Source: Methylobacterium nonmethylotrophicum (GTDB lineage: Bacteria > Pseudomonadota > Alphaproteobacteria > Rhizobiales > Beijerinckiaceae). From it: DNA of 64,000 nucleotides. Below the pieces are notes generated by a model. That model did no database searches. It had not been told where the DNA came from and worked only from the letters and a program-made list of their open reading frames with translations. Each line of letters opens with the position of its first letter. Positions within the stretch are counted from its first letter, which is position 1. The translations under genes were made by a program, and so were the position numbers. The DNA lies in contig NZ_SRLB01000009.1 of assembly GCF_004745635.1 (NCBI RefSeq), positions 186,001-250,000 of the forward strand, given 5' to 3'. Positions 17,068-26,716 of this stretch are shown here, one piece after another.

Positions 17068-17526
17068 TCACCAGTGATGCAGCACTACCGCGTCGGCCAG
17101 GCAGGCCGGCTTCTCGGCCCCCTCGATCTCCACCGTCACGCGATAGGTGGTGCGCAGGCCCCGCGGCGGCACGTCGAGGGCGCTCGCCACCTGGACGCGC
17201 CCGCGCAGGCGGGCATTGACCACCACCGGTGCCGGGAAGCGCACCCGATCGAGGCCGTAATTCAGGCTGAGGCGCAGGCCTTCGAGGCGGCGCACCCCGG
17301 CGATGAAGCGCGGCACCAGCGACAGGGTGAGATAGCCGTGCGCCACCGTGGCGCCGTAGGGCGATTCGCGCGCCGCCCGCTCGGGGTCGACGTGGATCCA
17401 CTGGTGGTCGTCCGTCGCCTCGGCGAAGCGGTCGATCATCGCCTGGTCGACGGTGATCCATTCACCCACCCCGATCTCCTGCCCGATCGCCGCCTTCAGG
17501 GCCTCCGGCCCGTCGAAGATCTCCAT
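17068..17526 (-). CDS. MaoC-like (R)-enoyl hydratase
   Basis: 152 aa, single hot-dog fold. The hydratase-2 signature is present: [18 protein letters not shown] (catalytic Asp and His), then [13 protein letters not shown]. Such enzymes hydrate enoyl-CoA or related thioesters. AGGAGACCGC precedes ATG 17526. It is divergent from the inositol phosphate synthase. Confidence 0.9.
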   Translation of the reverse strand: MEIFDGPEALKAAIGQEIGVGEWITVDQAMIDRFAEATDDHQWIHVDPERAARESPYGATVAHGYLTLSLVPRFIAGVRRLEGLRLSLNYGLDRVRFPAPVVVNARLRGRVQVASALDVPPRGLRTTYRVTVEIEGAEKPACLADAVVLHHW

Positions 17527-17684
17527 GCGGTCTCCTCCCGTCTCGGCGCATTTTAGGCCGCGAGGGCACGCCCGGCCACGCTCGTTGGAGGATCGACGCC
17601 CAGGCCATCGAGATTCTGCCATCGATACTCCGCCAGAGTGTTCTACTTAGAGGGGGAGAGTATCGGTCGTCAGGAGTGCGTGCG

Positions 17685-18761
17685 GTGGGCCAGAAGAGCG
17701 TGCGGGTCGCGATCGCGGGCGTCGGCAACTGCGCCTGCTCGTTCGTGCAGGGACTCACCTATTACCGGGAGGCCGGCCCCGGCGACGCGGTGCCGGGCCT
17801 GATGAGCCCCGATCTCGGCGGCTACCGGGTGGCGGACGTGACGGTGGTGGCGGCCTTCGACGTCGCGAAGGCCAAGGTCGGCCGCGACCTCGCCGAGGCG
17901 ATCGGAGCCCCGCCCAACAACACCGCCCGCTTCGCCGACGTGGCGCCGACCGGCGTGATGGTGGAGCGCGGCCCGACCCTCGACGGGCTCGGCCGCTACC
18001 TCGAGGCGATCGTGCCGGAATCCCCCGCCCGTCCGGTCGACGTCGCGGCGTCCTTGCGCCGCACGGGCGCCGAGGTGCTGGTCTCCTACCTGCCGGTCGG
18101 GTCGCAAGGAGCCACCGAATACTATGCGGAAGCGGCGCTGGCGGCGGGCTGCGCCTTCGTCAACTGCATCCCGGTCTTCATCGCCTCGCATCCCGAATGG
18201 CGCCAGCGCTTCGAGGCGGCCGGCCTGCCGCTCATCGGCGACGACATCAAGAGCCAGGTCGGCGCCACCATCGTGCACCGGGCGCTCGCCCACCTCTTCC
18301 GCGAGCGCGGGGTCAAGCTGGAGCGGACCTACCAGCTCAATTTCGGCGGCAATGCCGATTTCCGCAACATGCTGGAGCGCGAGCGGCTCGAATCGAAGAA
18401 GATCTCGAAGACGCAGTCGGTGCAGAGCCAGCTCGAGACCGCCCTGCCGGCCGACGACATCCATGTCGGGCCGAGCGATTACGTGCCGTGGCTGAGCGAC
18501 CGCAAATGGGCGCATATCCGGCTCGAGGGCACGGCCTTCGGCGGGGTGCCGCTCAATCTCGAGCTGAAGCTCGAAGTGTGGGATTCGCCGAACTCCGCCG
18601 GCATCGTCATCGACGCGGTGCGCTGCGCCGCGCTGGCACGGGAGCGGCGGATCGGCGGCGCGCTGATCGGCCCGTCGAGCTGGCTGATGAAGTCGCCGCC
18701 GGAGCAGTTCACCGACGAGGAGGCGCACCGGCGCACCCTGGCCTTCGTGGCGGGGGCGTGA
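17685..18761 (+). CDS. ino1: Inositol-3-phosphate synthase (actinobacterial-type)
   Basis: 358 aa. Converts glucose-6-phosphate to inositol-3-phosphate with NAD. Rossmann motif [10 protein letters not shown] near the N-terminus, then [36 protein letters not shown] and [11 protein letters not shown], matching the short Ino1 form. GTG at 17685 is chosen because AGGAG (17672-17676) is 8 nt upstream; GTG 17676 would overlap that site. The role in this bacterium (inositol lipids, osmolyte or sugar pools) is not shown by neighbours. Confidence 0.9.
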   Translation: MGQKSVRVAIAGVGNCACSFVQGLTYYREAGPGDAVPGLMSPDLGGYRVADVTVVAAFDVAKAKVGRDLAEAIGAPPNNTARFADVAPTGVMVERGPTLDGLGRYLEAIVPESPARPVDVAASLRRTGAEVLVSYLPVGSQGATEYYAEAALAAGCAFVNCIPVFIASHPEWRQRFEAAGLPLIGDDIKSQVGATIVHRALAHLFRERGVKLERTYQLNFGGNADFRNMLERERLESKKISKTQSVQSQLETALPADDIHVGPSDYVPWLSDRKWAHIRLEGTAFGGVPLNLELKLEVWDSPNSAGIVIDAVRCAALARERRIGGALIGPSSWLMKSPPEQFTDEEAHRRTLAFVAGA

Positions 18762-18814
18762 GACCCGCCGCCTGAGCCGGCCGCGGACCGCTTCGGCCAG
18801 CTCGCGGAGGAGGC

Positions 18815-20083
18815 CTACGGCATCAGCCGCAGCGCGTCGGCGAAGAAGTCCGGCCCGCCGAAATTGCCGGATTTCAGCGCCAGCCACATGTCACGGTCGG
18901 TGGTGCGCAGGACCGGCACGCCGGCGGCGATCTCGGGACCGACCCGGAAGGCCGGCAGGCCGAGGCGGTCGACCACGGCGCCGGAGGTCTCGCCGCCGGC
19001 CACCACCAAGCGGCGCACGCCGTTGGCGACGAGCCCTTCGGCGATCCGCGCCATCGCCGCCTCGATCGTGTGGCCCGCCTGGTCGCGACCGAAGCGGGCC
19101 TGGACCGCCGCCACGTCGTCCGGGCCGGCGCTGCTGGCGATCAGCACCGGGCCGTCGCCGATCCGCTCCATCGCCCAGGCCAAAGCCGCCCCGGCCTCGT
19201 CCTCGCCGGCCAGCAGCCGTGCCGGATCGAGGCGGCGCACCGGCATCGCGGCCTCGGCCCGGGCGATCTGCCCGAGGGTCGCCTGCGAGCAGCTGCCGGC
19301 GAGGCAGGCGGCCGGGCCGCCGATCGGCCCGCCGAGATCGGACTCCGCCGCGGCAGGCGTCACCCGGCCGGTCGACACCAGGGCCCGGGCGAGACCTAAG
19401 CCCAGGCCCGAGGCGCCGGTCGAGACCTTGCGGGTCAGGGCCGCCTCACCCAGGACGGTCAGGTCGGGGTCAAGCACGGCATCGGCGATGGCCGCGCCCT
19501 TGCCCTCCCGGGCGAGCGCGTCGAGCCGCTCGCTCACGGCCTGCCCGCCCCGCGCCACCGTCGCGAGGTCGATGAGGCCGACCTCCGCCCGGCTCTGGCG
19601 GGCGAGCACCCGCACCAGATTGGAATCCCGCATCGGGTTGAGCGGATGGTCCTTCAGCGGGCTCTCGGCGAGCGGCACCGCGCCGACGAAGAGGTGGCCG
19701 AGATAGACCGTTCGCGCCGTCTCCGGGAAGGCCGGGGTGACGAGCGCGATCGCCTCGCCGGCATCCGTACGCAGCGCGTCGGTGACCGGGCCGATATTGC
19801 CCGCATCGGTCGAATCGAAGGTCGAGCAGACCTTGAACAGCAGGTGGCCGGCGCCGCGGGCGTTCAGCCACGCGGCCGCCTCGCGCGAGCGCGCCACCGC
19901 CTCCTCGGCGGGAATCGACCGGCTCTTCAGCGAGACCACCACCGCGTCGACCTCCGGCAGCCGCAGGTCGGCGGCCGGCACCCCGATGGTCTGGACCGTG
20001 CGCAGGCCGGCCTTGGTCAGGGTGTTGGCGAGGTCGGAGGCGCCCGTGTAGTCGTCGGCGATGCAGCCCAGCGCCAGGGTCAT
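18815..20083 (-). CDS. otnK: 3-oxo-tetronate kinase (four-carbon acid sugar kinase)
   Basis: 422 aa, of the DUF1537 / four-carbon acid sugar kinase family. The N-terminal domain starts CIADDYTGASDLANTL, with YKVCSTFDST-like substrate motif (FKVCSTFDSTDAGNIGP). The C-terminal nucleotide domain has VVAGGETSGAV. It phosphorylates 3-oxo-tetronate on the way from threonate or erythronate to dihydroxyacetone phosphate. The start overlaps the otnI stop by 4 bp (ATGA), and ltnD lies upstream on the same strand, giving the order ltnD-otnI-otnK. Confidence 0.92.
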   Translation of the reverse strand: MTLALGCIADDYTGASDLANTLTKAGLRTVQTIGVPAADLRLPEVDAVVVSLKSRSIPAEEAVARSREAAAWLNARGAGHLLFKVCSTFDSTDAGNIGPVTDALRTDAGEAIALVTPAFPETARTVYLGHLFVGAVPLAESPLKDHPLNPMRDSNLVRVLARQSRAEVGLIDLATVARGGQAVSERLDALAREGKGAAIADAVLDPDLTVLGEAALTRKVSTGASGLGLGLARALVSTGRVTPAAAESDLGGPIGGPAACLAGSCSQATLGQIARAEAAMPVRRLDPARLLAGEDEAGAALAWAMERIGDGPVLIASSAGPDDVAAVQARFGRDQAGHTIEAAMARIAEGLVANGVRRLVVAGGETSGAVVDRLGLPAFRVGPEIAAGVPVLRTTDRDMWLALKSGNFGGPDFFADALRLMP

Positions 20084-20862
20084 GCTCGTGCTCCCTTGTA
20101 GGCGGTAAACCAGCTTAAGCCCTCGCGCGTGCCGGCCCGCGGGTTGTACTCGCAGCCGACGAAGCCGTCATAGCCGAGGCGGTCGAGCTCAGCGAACAGG
20201 AAGGCGTCGTTCATCTCGCCGCTGCCGGGCTCGTGGCGCTCCGGCACGCTCGCGGTCTGGACGTGGCCGACGATCGGCATCAGGGCGCGCAGGCGCATCG
20301 TCACGTCGCCGTGCAGGATCTGGCAGTGGTAGAGGTCGAATTGCAGCTTCAGGTTCGGCCGCGCCAGCTCGCGGATCAGGTCTGCGGCGTACCCGAAGTC
20401 GTTGAGGAAGTAGCCCGGCATGTTGCGCGCGTTGATCGGCTCGAGGACGAGGTCGAGCCCTTCCCGCTCCAGGCGCTCCGCCGTCCAGGCGACGGCGCGG
20501 CGGTAGGATTCCTGCGCCTTGGGGTCGTTCCGGTCGGCCATGCCGGCCATCAGGTGCAGGCGCTTCACGCCGGTGGCGCGCGCGTAGCCGAGGGCCGTCT
20601 CGACGCCGCCCTTCAGCTCCTCGAACCGGTCGGGGAGGGCCGCCATGCCGCGCTCGCCGGCGGCCCAGTCGCCCGGGGGCAGGTTGAACAGGGCCTGGGT
20701 CAGGCCGTGGCGTTTGAGCCGCTCGCCGATCGCTTCGGGCGGGTGCTCGTACGGGAACAGGAACTCCACCGCGTCGAACCCGGCCTCCGCGGCCTGCGCG
20801 AACCGGTCGAGGAACGGGACTTCGGTGAACATCAGGGTCAGGTTCGCGGCGAAGCGCGGCAT
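20080..20862 (-). CDS. otnI: 2-oxo-tetronate isomerase (hydroxypyruvate isomerase family)
   Basis: 260 aa TIM barrel of the Hyi/OtnI family: MPRFAANLTLMFTEVPFLDRF, GFDAVEFLFPYE, LVLEPINARNMPGYF, FDLYHCQI and VGCEYNPRAGT carry the conserved metal/active-site Glu, Asp, His and Glu residues. In this cluster isomerisation of 2-oxo-tetronate is more likely than hydroxypyruvate. GGGAGGACCTTC precedes the ATG. The 278 bp before it hold an R2 repeat. Confidence 0.88.
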   Translation of the reverse strand: MPRFAANLTLMFTEVPFLDRFAQAAEAGFDAVEFLFPYEHPPEAIGERLKRHGLTQALFNLPPGDWAAGERGMAALPDRFEELKGGVETALGYARATGVKRLHLMAGMADRNDPKAQESYRRAVAWTAERLEREGLDLVLEPINARNMPGYFLNDFGYAADLIRELARPNLKLQFDLYHCQILHGDVTMRLRALMPIVGHVQTASVPERHEPGSGEMNDAFLFAELDRLGYDGFVGCEYNPRAGTREGLSWFTAYKGARA

Positions 20863-20954
20863 GAAGGTCCTCCCTCGTCAGCACCGGCGCCCTGCCGGAC
20901 ACGACGCATCCAGAGTCTGGTTGACTGGATTCCGGCCGCTACTCGCACCCTCCG

Positions 20955-21100
20955 CCTCATCCTGAGGTGTCAGGCCATCGCAGATGGACTGACCGCGAAG
21001 GAGGGCTCCAGACGTCTCTGCGATCCCTGGAGCCCTCCTTCGAGGCCCGGCGATCGAAGATCGCATCGATCTCCGATCGCCCGGCACCTCACGATCAGGG
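20955..21100. repeat. Intergenic inverted repeat, family R2
   Basis: It begins CCTCATCCTGAGGTG and ends with an inverted, diverged CACCTCACGATCAGGG. An inner inverted pair GGAGGGCTCCAG / CTGGAGCCCTCC and GCGATCGAAGATCGC lies between. Same family as 50499-50636; a fragment of its end is inside the hairpin at 45836-45870. It sits between ltnD and otnI, within an apparent operon. Confidence 0.8.
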
Positions 21101-21140
21101 CGCGGCTGGGAGGGAGCGGGTCAATCCCGTTTGGCCGGTC

Positions 21141-22052
21141 TCACCCCGCCCCACCCGGCAGGGCGGTGCCGGTCACCTGCGCGTAGATCCGGGCCACCGA
21201 GGCGTCGTCGTCGCGGCCCATGCCGGCGCCGGCGGCCATCAGGAACATCTGGAGCGCGGCCGCCGCCACCGGCACCGGGAATTTCTGGGCGCGGGCCATG
21301 TCCTGCACGATGCCGAGATCCTTGACGAAGATGTCGACGGCGCTGCGCGGCGCGTAGTCGCCGTCGAGCACGTGCGGCATCCGGTTCTCGAACATCCAGG
21401 AATTGCCGGCCGAGGCCGTGATCACCTCGTAGACGCGCCGGAGATCGAGGCCCTGGCGGGCCGCGAAGGCCATCGCCTCGCTCGCTGCCGCGATGTGCAC
21501 GCCGGCCAAGAGCTGGTTGATCATCTTGAAGGCGGCGCCCTGGCCGGCGGCGTCGCCGAGTTCGTAGAGCTTGGCCGCCATGGCGTCGAGCGCCGGCTTC
21601 GCCCGCGCGAAGGCCTCGCGGCTGCCCGAGGCCAGGATCGTCAGCTCCCCCTGCGCGGCGCGCTGGGCGCCACCGCTGATCGGCGCGTCGAGGTAGTGCC
21701 GGCCGGTCGCCTCGAGCCGGGCGGCGAGGCGGCGGGCGATCTCCGGATCCATGGTCGCGCAGGAGACGAACACCGCGCCCGCCGGCATCGCCTCGGCGAC
21801 GCCGCCGGGCCCGAACAGGACCGTCTCGGTCTGGGCCGCGTTGACGACGACGCAGACAACGATCCCGGCCTCCGTCGCGGCGTCCGCCGGGCTCGCGGCG
21901 CCGCGTCCGCCCTCGGCGACGAGGCGCGCCACGGAAGCCGGGTCGACGTCGCTGCCCGCGACGTCGAGGCCGGCCCGGCGCAGGGCCTGCGCCATGCCGT
22001 AACCCATGGAACCGAGGCCGATCACCGCGACGCGGGCGGGGGTGTCGCTCAT
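21141..22052 (-). CDS. ltnD: L-threonate dehydrogenase-like (3-hydroxyisobutyrate dehydrogenase family)
   Basis: 303 aa. NAD motif VIGLGSMGYGMA, substrate-binding DAPISGGAQRAAQG, and the catalytic Lys region AFKMINQLLAGVHI are all typical of beta-hydroxyacid dehydrogenases. Placement beside otnI, otnK and otnC points to oxidation of L-threonate (or D-erythronate) to the 2-oxo acid. GGAGGAACGGC precedes ATG 22052. The gene is divergent from the LacI regulator, with a palindromic operator between. Confidence 0.88.
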   Translation of the reverse strand: MSDTPARVAVIGLGSMGYGMAQALRRAGLDVAGSDVDPASVARLVAEGGRGAASPADAATEAGIVVCVVVNAAQTETVLFGPGGVAEAMPAGAVFVSCATMDPEIARRLAARLEATGRHYLDAPISGGAQRAAQGELTILASGSREAFARAKPALDAMAAKLYELGDAAGQGAAFKMINQLLAGVHIAAASEAMAFAARQGLDLRRVYEVITASAGNSWMFENRMPHVLDGDYAPRSAVDIFVKDLGIVQDMARAQKFPVPVAAAALQMFLMAAGAGMGRDDDASVARIYAQVTGTALPGGAG

Positions 22053-22172
22053 GCCGTTCCTCCTTGCGGGTCGCGTGGGACCCGTGCGGGCCGCACGCGA
22101 CCCGGTTCTGCTGCGCGATCTGACGCCGCGCCGTCGTCCCGAAGCTCTCGCTCGAACCTCTCTAGCACCGAT

Positions 22173-22188
22173 TTGGCAGCGCTGCCAA
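22173..22188. promoter_or_regulatory. LacI-type operator
   Basis: TTGGCAGCGCTGCCAA is a perfect 16-bp palindrome with the central CG usual for LacI-family sites. It lies in the 232-bp gap between ltnD and the divergent LacI gene, suiting repression of both directions with release by a pathway intermediate. Confidence 0.75.
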
Positions 22189-22284
22189 TCCGGACCATGG
22201 ATCCGTTGAGCCGGCCGGGGAACCATGACATCGTGGCCGTCCCGCGCGTCGGTGGCAAGGTGCCGGCAGGTAACGGGAGGGCGA

Positions 22285-23331
22285 ATGGACGAAGGCGGCA
22301 ACGAGGTCTTCGAGGCCGACCGCGAGGTGCCGCGGGACGGTTTCGCCCGGCGCCCGATCACCCTGGCGGACGTCGCCCGCGAGGCGCGGGTCGGCGAGAG
22401 CACGGTGTCGCGGGTCCTGCGCAGCCACGGGTCGTTCTCCGAGAAGACCCGGGCCCGGGTCGAGGAGGCGGTGGCCCGCCTCGGCTACGTGCCGAACCGC
22501 ATCGCCGGGACGCTGGCCTCGACGGGCTCGCGGCTGATCGGCATCGTGATCCCGTCGCTCACCAACATCGTCTTCCCGGACCTCCTGCGCGGCGCCACGA
22601 TGGCCCTCGAGCAGGAGGGGTTCCAGTCGGTCATCGCCGTCACCGATTACGACCAGGACCGCGAGGAGGCGGTGGTCGGCTCACTGCTGAGCTGGCGCCC
22701 AGCCGGGCTGATCGTCACCGGGCTCGAGCACAATTCGGGCACCCGGCGCCGGCTCCTCGCCAGCGGCGTGCGGGTGGCCGAGCTCCTCGACACCGACGGG
22801 CCGGGTCTCGACATCGTGGTGGGCTACTCCAACCGCGCCGCCGGCGAGGCGAGCGCTCGCCACCTCGCGGGCCGCGGCTACCGGCGCATCGGCTATATCG
22901 GCCACGACCTGACGAAGGACCGGCGCGCCGCCAAGCGCTATGCCGGGTTCCGGGACGGCCTGCGCGCGGCCGGGCTGACGCTCGCCGGCGAGGAGCGGGT
23001 CGCGAGCCCGTCCTCGGTCGAGGTCGGCCGGCAGGGCCTCTTCGACCTGCTGGCCCGGGCGCCGGATCTCGACGCCGCCTATTTCTCGAACGACGACATG
23101 GCGCTGGGCGGCTACTTCCACTGCCTCGCCCATGGCATCGCGGTGCCGGGGCGTCTGGCACTGTTCGGCTATAACGGCCTCGATGTCGGCCGGCTGATGC
23201 CGCAGCCCCTCGCCACGATCCGCACCCCGCGGGTCGAGGCGGGGGCGACGGCGGCGCGGCTCCTCTGCGCCGGCGCACCGGCGACGGTGGTGGATCTCGG
23301 CTTCGAGCTGATCGAGGGAGCGACCGCGTGA
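22285..23331 (+). CDS. LacI-family regulator of the tetronate pathway
   Basis: 348 aa. The HTH at about residues 28-50 (ITLADVAREARVGESTVSRVLR) follows an unusual ~25-residue acidic leader. A periplasmic-binding-like sensor follows (GIVIPSLTNIVFPDLLRG, YGYIGHDLT-like, FSNDDMALGGY). It resembles GntR (gluconate) regulators. Ribosome site GGGAGGG. It is translationally coupled to otnC by a 4-bp GTGA overlap, a layout that makes the regulator and decarboxylase rise together. Confidence 0.9.
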   Translation: MDEGGNEVFEADREVPRDGFARRPITLADVAREARVGESTVSRVLRSHGSFSEKTRARVEEAVARLGYVPNRIAGTLASTGSRLIGIVIPSLTNIVFPDLLRGATMALEQEGFQSVIAVTDYDQDREEAVVGSLLSWRPAGLIVTGLEHNSGTRRRLLASGVRVAELLDTDGPGLDIVVGYSNRAAGEASARHLAGRGYRRIGYIGHDLTKDRRAAKRYAGFRDGLRAAGLTLAGEERVASPSSVEVGRQGLFDLLARAPDLDAAYFSNDDMALGGYFHCLAHGIAVPGRLALFGYNGLDVGRLMPQPLATIRTPRVEAGATAARLLCAGAPATVVDLGFELIEGATA

Positions 23332-24008
23332 CGGACATCTCCGGGATGAGCGAATCGGCCCTGCGCGAGGCGATCTGCCGCTTCGGGCGCTCGCTGTTCG
23401 AGCGCGGCCTGACGCCCGGCTCCTCGGGCAACATCTCGCTGCGGCTCGACGACGGCGGCTGGCTGGTGACGCCGACCAACGCCTCGCTGGGCTTCCTCGA
23501 TCCGGCCCGCATCTCCCGCCTCGACCGCGACGGGCGGCTCCTCTCCGGCGACAAGCCCACGAAGGAGATCCCGCTCCACGGCGCCCTCTACGACAGCCGA
23601 GCCGAGGCGCGGGCGATCGTGCACCTGCACTCGACCCACGCCGTCGCTGTCTCGATGCTGCCGGAGATCGACCCCCGCGCGGTGCTGCCGCCGCTCACCC
23701 CCTACAGCCTGATGCGGGCCGGCGCGGTGGCGCTGGTGCCCTACTTCCGCCCCGGCGACCCGGCGGTGGCGGACGCGATCCGGGGGTTGGCCGGGAAATA
23801 CTCCTCGGTGCTGCTCGCCAATCACGGGCCCGTGGTGGCCGGCGACACCCTCGAGGCGGCGGTGTTCGCCACCGAGGAGCTGGAGGAGACCGCCAGGCTC
23901 TACCTGCTCCTGCGCAACCTCAACCCGCGCTACCTGACACCCGCCCAGGTGCGGGACCTGGTGGCGCATTTCGGCCTGACCCTGCCGGAGCACGGGCACG
24001 ACCATTGA
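23328..24008 (+). CDS. otnC: 3-oxo-tetronate 4-phosphate decarboxylase (class II aldolase family)
   Basis: 226 aa. Class II aldolase/adducin fold: GSSGNISLRL (phosphate site), TPTN, KPTKEIPLHGALYD with the catalytic acid, HLHSTHAVAVS with zinc-binding His-x-His, and NHGPVV with the third His. In the OtnC subgroup it decarboxylates 3-oxo-tetronate 4-phosphate to dihydroxyacetone phosphate. GTG start overlaps the regulator's stop. Confidence 0.9.
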   Translation: MTDISGMSESALREAICRFGRSLFERGLTPGSSGNISLRLDDGGWLVTPTNASLGFLDPARISRLDRDGRLLSGDKPTKEIPLHGALYDSRAEARAIVHLHSTHAVAVSMLPEIDPRAVLPPLTPYSLMRAGAVALVPYFRPGDPAVADAIRGLAGKYSSVLLANHGPVVAGDTLEAAVFATEELEETARLYLLLRNLNPRYLTPAQVRDLVAHFGLTLPEHGHDH

Positions 24009-24017
24009 GGGGCAGGC

Positions 24018-25430
24018 TCACCCCACCGCCACCGGCTGCTTCACCACCGACGGGGTGCGCATCGTCACCAGCTCCTCGCCGGCGGTGGGGTGGACCGCGA
24101 TGGTGCGGTCGAAATCGGCCTTCTTGGCGCCCATCGTCACCGCGATGCCGACCGCCTGGATGATCTCGCCGGCGTCGTGGCCCAGCACGTGGACGCCGAC
24201 CACCCGGTCGCTCGCGCGCTCGACGATGATCTTCATCAGGATCCGCTCGTCGCGGCCCGACAGGGTCGCCTTCATCGGCCGGAATCGCGCCTCGTAGACG
24301 TCGATCTCGCCGCAGAGGCGGCGGGCCACCTCCTCGCCGTGGCCGACCACGCCGATCTCCGGGGTCGAGAACACCGCGGTCGGGATCAGGCCGTGATCCA
24401 CCGCCCAGGGCTTTCCCCCGAACACCGTGTCGGCGAAGGCGTGGCCCTCGCGGATCGCGATCGGCGTGAGGGCGGCACGGTTGGTCACGTCGCCGACGGC
24501 GTAGATCGAGGGCGCGGCGGTCTGGGAGAAGCGGTCGACGGGAATCGCGCCGGCGGGATCGAGGGCGATGCCGGCCGTCTCCAGCCCGAGCCCCGCGACG
24601 TTGGGGCGCCGGCCGGTCGCCACCAGCACCTGGTCGACCAGGATCTCGCTGCCGTCGTTCAGCGTGGCGCAGATCCCGCCGTCGCGCCGGTCGAGGCGGT
24701 GGACGGTGGCATTGAGGCGCAGGTCCATGCGCTTCGCATAGGCCTCGCCCAGGGCCTGGCGGATCTCGCCGTCGAACCCGCGCAGCAGCCGGTCGCCCCG
24801 GTGCAGCAGGGTGGTGCGGGTGCCGAGGCCCGCGAACACGCCCGCGAACTCGACCGCGATGTAGCCGCCGCCGACCACCAGGATCCGCTCCGGCTGGGTC
24901 TCGAGCTCGAACACCTCGTTGGACGTGATGGCGAGCTCGGCGCCCGGGATCAGCGGCTCCTTAACCGGATGGGCGCCGACCGCGACCAGGATGTGGCGGG
25001 CCCGCACCAGGGCGCCGGACCGCTGGAGCCGCACCGCATGCGGCCCCTCGATCACCGCCCGCTCGGCCACGACCTCGACGCCGGCCCGCATCAGGTTGGT
25101 GGCGTAGATGCCCTCGAGCCGGGTCACCTCGGCGTCGCGCCGGTGCTTCAGCGTCGCCCAGTCGAAGCGCGGGGTGCCGACCTCCCAGCCGAAGCCGGCG
25201 GCATCCTCGAACTCGTCGCTGAACCGCCCGGCATAGACCATCAGCTTCTTGGGCACGCAGCCGCGGATCACGCAGGTGCCGCCGACCCGGTATTCCTCGG
25301 CGAGCTGCACCTTGGCGCCGTAGCCGGCGGCGATGCGGGCCGCCCGCACCCCGCCGGAGCCGCCGCCGATCACGAACAGATCCACATCGAACCCTTGCTC
25401 GCCGAAAACCTCGTGCCGCGTGTCGGTCAT
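24018..25430 (-). CDS. gor: Glutathione-disulfide reductase
   Basis: 470 aa. FAD motif FVIGGGSGGVRAARIAA, redox disulfide GGTCVIRGCVPKK (C-x4-C), NADPH motif VVGGGYIAVEFAGVFAGLG and the C-terminal active-site HPTAGEE. It keeps glutathione reduced using NADPH in the cytoplasm. ATG 25430 is the family-length start. It lies 5 bp after the O-antigen ligase gene and is probably transcribed with it by chance of packing. Confidence 0.95.
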   Translation of the reverse strand: MTDTRHEVFGEQGFDVDLFVIGGGSGGVRAARIAAGYGAKVQLAEEYRVGGTCVIRGCVPKKLMVYAGRFSDEFEDAAGFGWEVGTPRFDWATLKHRRDAEVTRLEGIYATNLMRAGVEVVAERAVIEGPHAVRLQRSGALVRARHILVAVGAHPVKEPLIPGAELAITSNEVFELETQPERILVVGGGYIAVEFAGVFAGLGTRTTLLHRGDRLLRGFDGEIRQALGEAYAKRMDLRLNATVHRLDRRDGGICATLNDGSEILVDQVLVATGRRPNVAGLGLETAGIALDPAGAIPVDRFSQTAAPSIYAVGDVTNRAALTPIAIREGHAFADTVFGGKPWAVDHGLIPTAVFSTPEIGVVGHGEEVARRLCGEIDVYEARFRPMKATLSGRDERILMKIIVERASDRVVGVHVLGHDAGEIIQAVGIAVTMGAKKADFDRTIAVHPTAGEELVTMRTPSVVKQPVAVG

Positions 25431-25435
25431 GGCGC

Positions 25436-26716
25436 TCACCGCTCGTCCGTTGGATCTTCGACGTGATAGGGCAGGGCGCGCAGCCAGGCGATGGCCGCGC
25501 CGACGCCGGCGGTCCACCAGGCCTGCCAGGCGCCGTGCTCGACGAAGGCAACGATCCCGGCCGACGCCAGGAGTGCCAGGCCCGCCTGCCGCGCCGCTGC
25601 CGGCCAGGTCCCGAGCGCCCGCAAGGTCAGGGCCATCACCAGGGCGGCGAGGGCCGCGCCGACGATTCCGAGCTCGGCCCAGACCTGCAGGAAGCTGTTA
25701 TGCGGGTGCCCGACCGCCAGCATGAAGCGCATCTCGGGCTCGAGCCGCTGGGCCACCGGCGCGTCCTGGAAGCGCCCGCTGGTGCCGTACCCGGCGCCGC
25801 GCCAGGGATCGGCGGCCACCGCCGCCCCGAAGCTGCGGGCGATGGCGACCCGGGCCCGGGTGCTGCTGCCGGCAAGCCGCTGGTGCAGGGCCTCCGGCAT
25901 GGTGCGGGCCAGAAGGTCGCCTTCGACCGGGGCGAGGACGAGGGCGCCGAGCAGCGCCGCCCCGGCGAGGCCGAGCCCGGCCCGGGGCGGCAGCCAGCGC
26001 ACGGCGCCGTAGGTGAGGGCGCCGGTGGCGAGCCCCAGCACCGTCGCGCCGCTGACCGAGCGCCAGGCGGCGACCGCGCAGGCCGCCGCCGCGAGCGCCG
26101 CGAGGCCGCGCCGGCCGCTCGCCGCAAGGCAGGCCGCCAGCGGGAACACCACGAGCATCATGGTCAGGAGCGGCCGGTTGAACGCGAAGGCGGCGACGCG
26201 CTGGCCGAGCGCCTCGCGAATCACCAGGCCGGAGGCGAGGTCCGCCACCACGTAGAGGCAGGTTCCGGCGAGGATCCAGGCCGCCGGCCCGGCGACGCGG
26301 GCGAGGTGCGGCGGCGCGAGGCGCGCCACCAGGTAGGCGCCGGCGAGGGCCGGCAGGAATTCCGAGAGGGTGCGCAGCGACAGGCCCGGCAGCGGGCTCC
26401 AGGTGAGGCTCACGGCGCACCAGGCCAGGAACGCGAGGGCGGCGAGGCCCGCCGGGGTCGCCAGCGGCGAGAGCAGCAGCGCCCGCAGGGGCCGGCCCGC
26501 CGCCGCGGCGCCGGCGAGGAGCAGGAGCCCGGCGAGGCCGACCACGACCGGGCTCGAGCGGTTCGCCGCCGCCATGCAGGCCGGCAGCGCCGCGATCACG
26601 ACGGCGCCGAGACGATCGAGCGTCGCGGCCGTCCCGCGCGCGGCCCCATGTCCGGTCCCATCTCCGGCCCCATGTCCGGCCTCTTGCGCGGCCCCTTGCT
26701 CCGTCCGTGCGGTCAC
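25436..26716 (-). CDS. O-antigen ligase-like membrane protein
   Basis: 426 aa, about ten hydrophobic helices. The ligase loop region contains RGAGYGTSGRF and VGHPHNSFLQVWAELG, the HxxF/L-containing motif of WaaL/RfaL-type and exopolysaccharide polymerases. Start: GTG at 26716 overlaps the DUF2059 stop (GTGA); it gives an Ala/Gly/Thr-rich 40-residue leader before the first helix. The first in-frame ATG, at MAAANRSS, is an alternative. No other polysaccharide genes are adjacent, so the substrate is unknown. Confidence 0.8.
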   Translation of the reverse strand: MTARTEQGAAQEAGHGAGDGTGHGAARGTAATLDRLGAVVIAALPACMAAANRSSPVVVGLAGLLLLAGAAAAGRPLRALLLSPLATPAGLAALAFLAWCAVSLTWSPLPGLSLRTLSEFLPALAGAYLVARLAPPHLARVAGPAAWILAGTCLYVVADLASGLVIREALGQRVAAFAFNRPLLTMMLVVFPLAACLAASGRRGLAALAAAACAVAAWRSVSGATVLGLATGALTYGAVRWLPPRAGLGLAGAALLGALVLAPVEGDLLARTMPEALHQRLAGSSTRARVAIARSFGAAVAADPWRGAGYGTSGRFQDAPVAQRLEPEMRFMLAVGHPHNSFLQVWAELGIVGAALAALVMALTLRALGTWPAAARQAGLALLASAGIVAFVEHGAWQAWWTAGVGAAIAWLRALPYHVEDPTDER

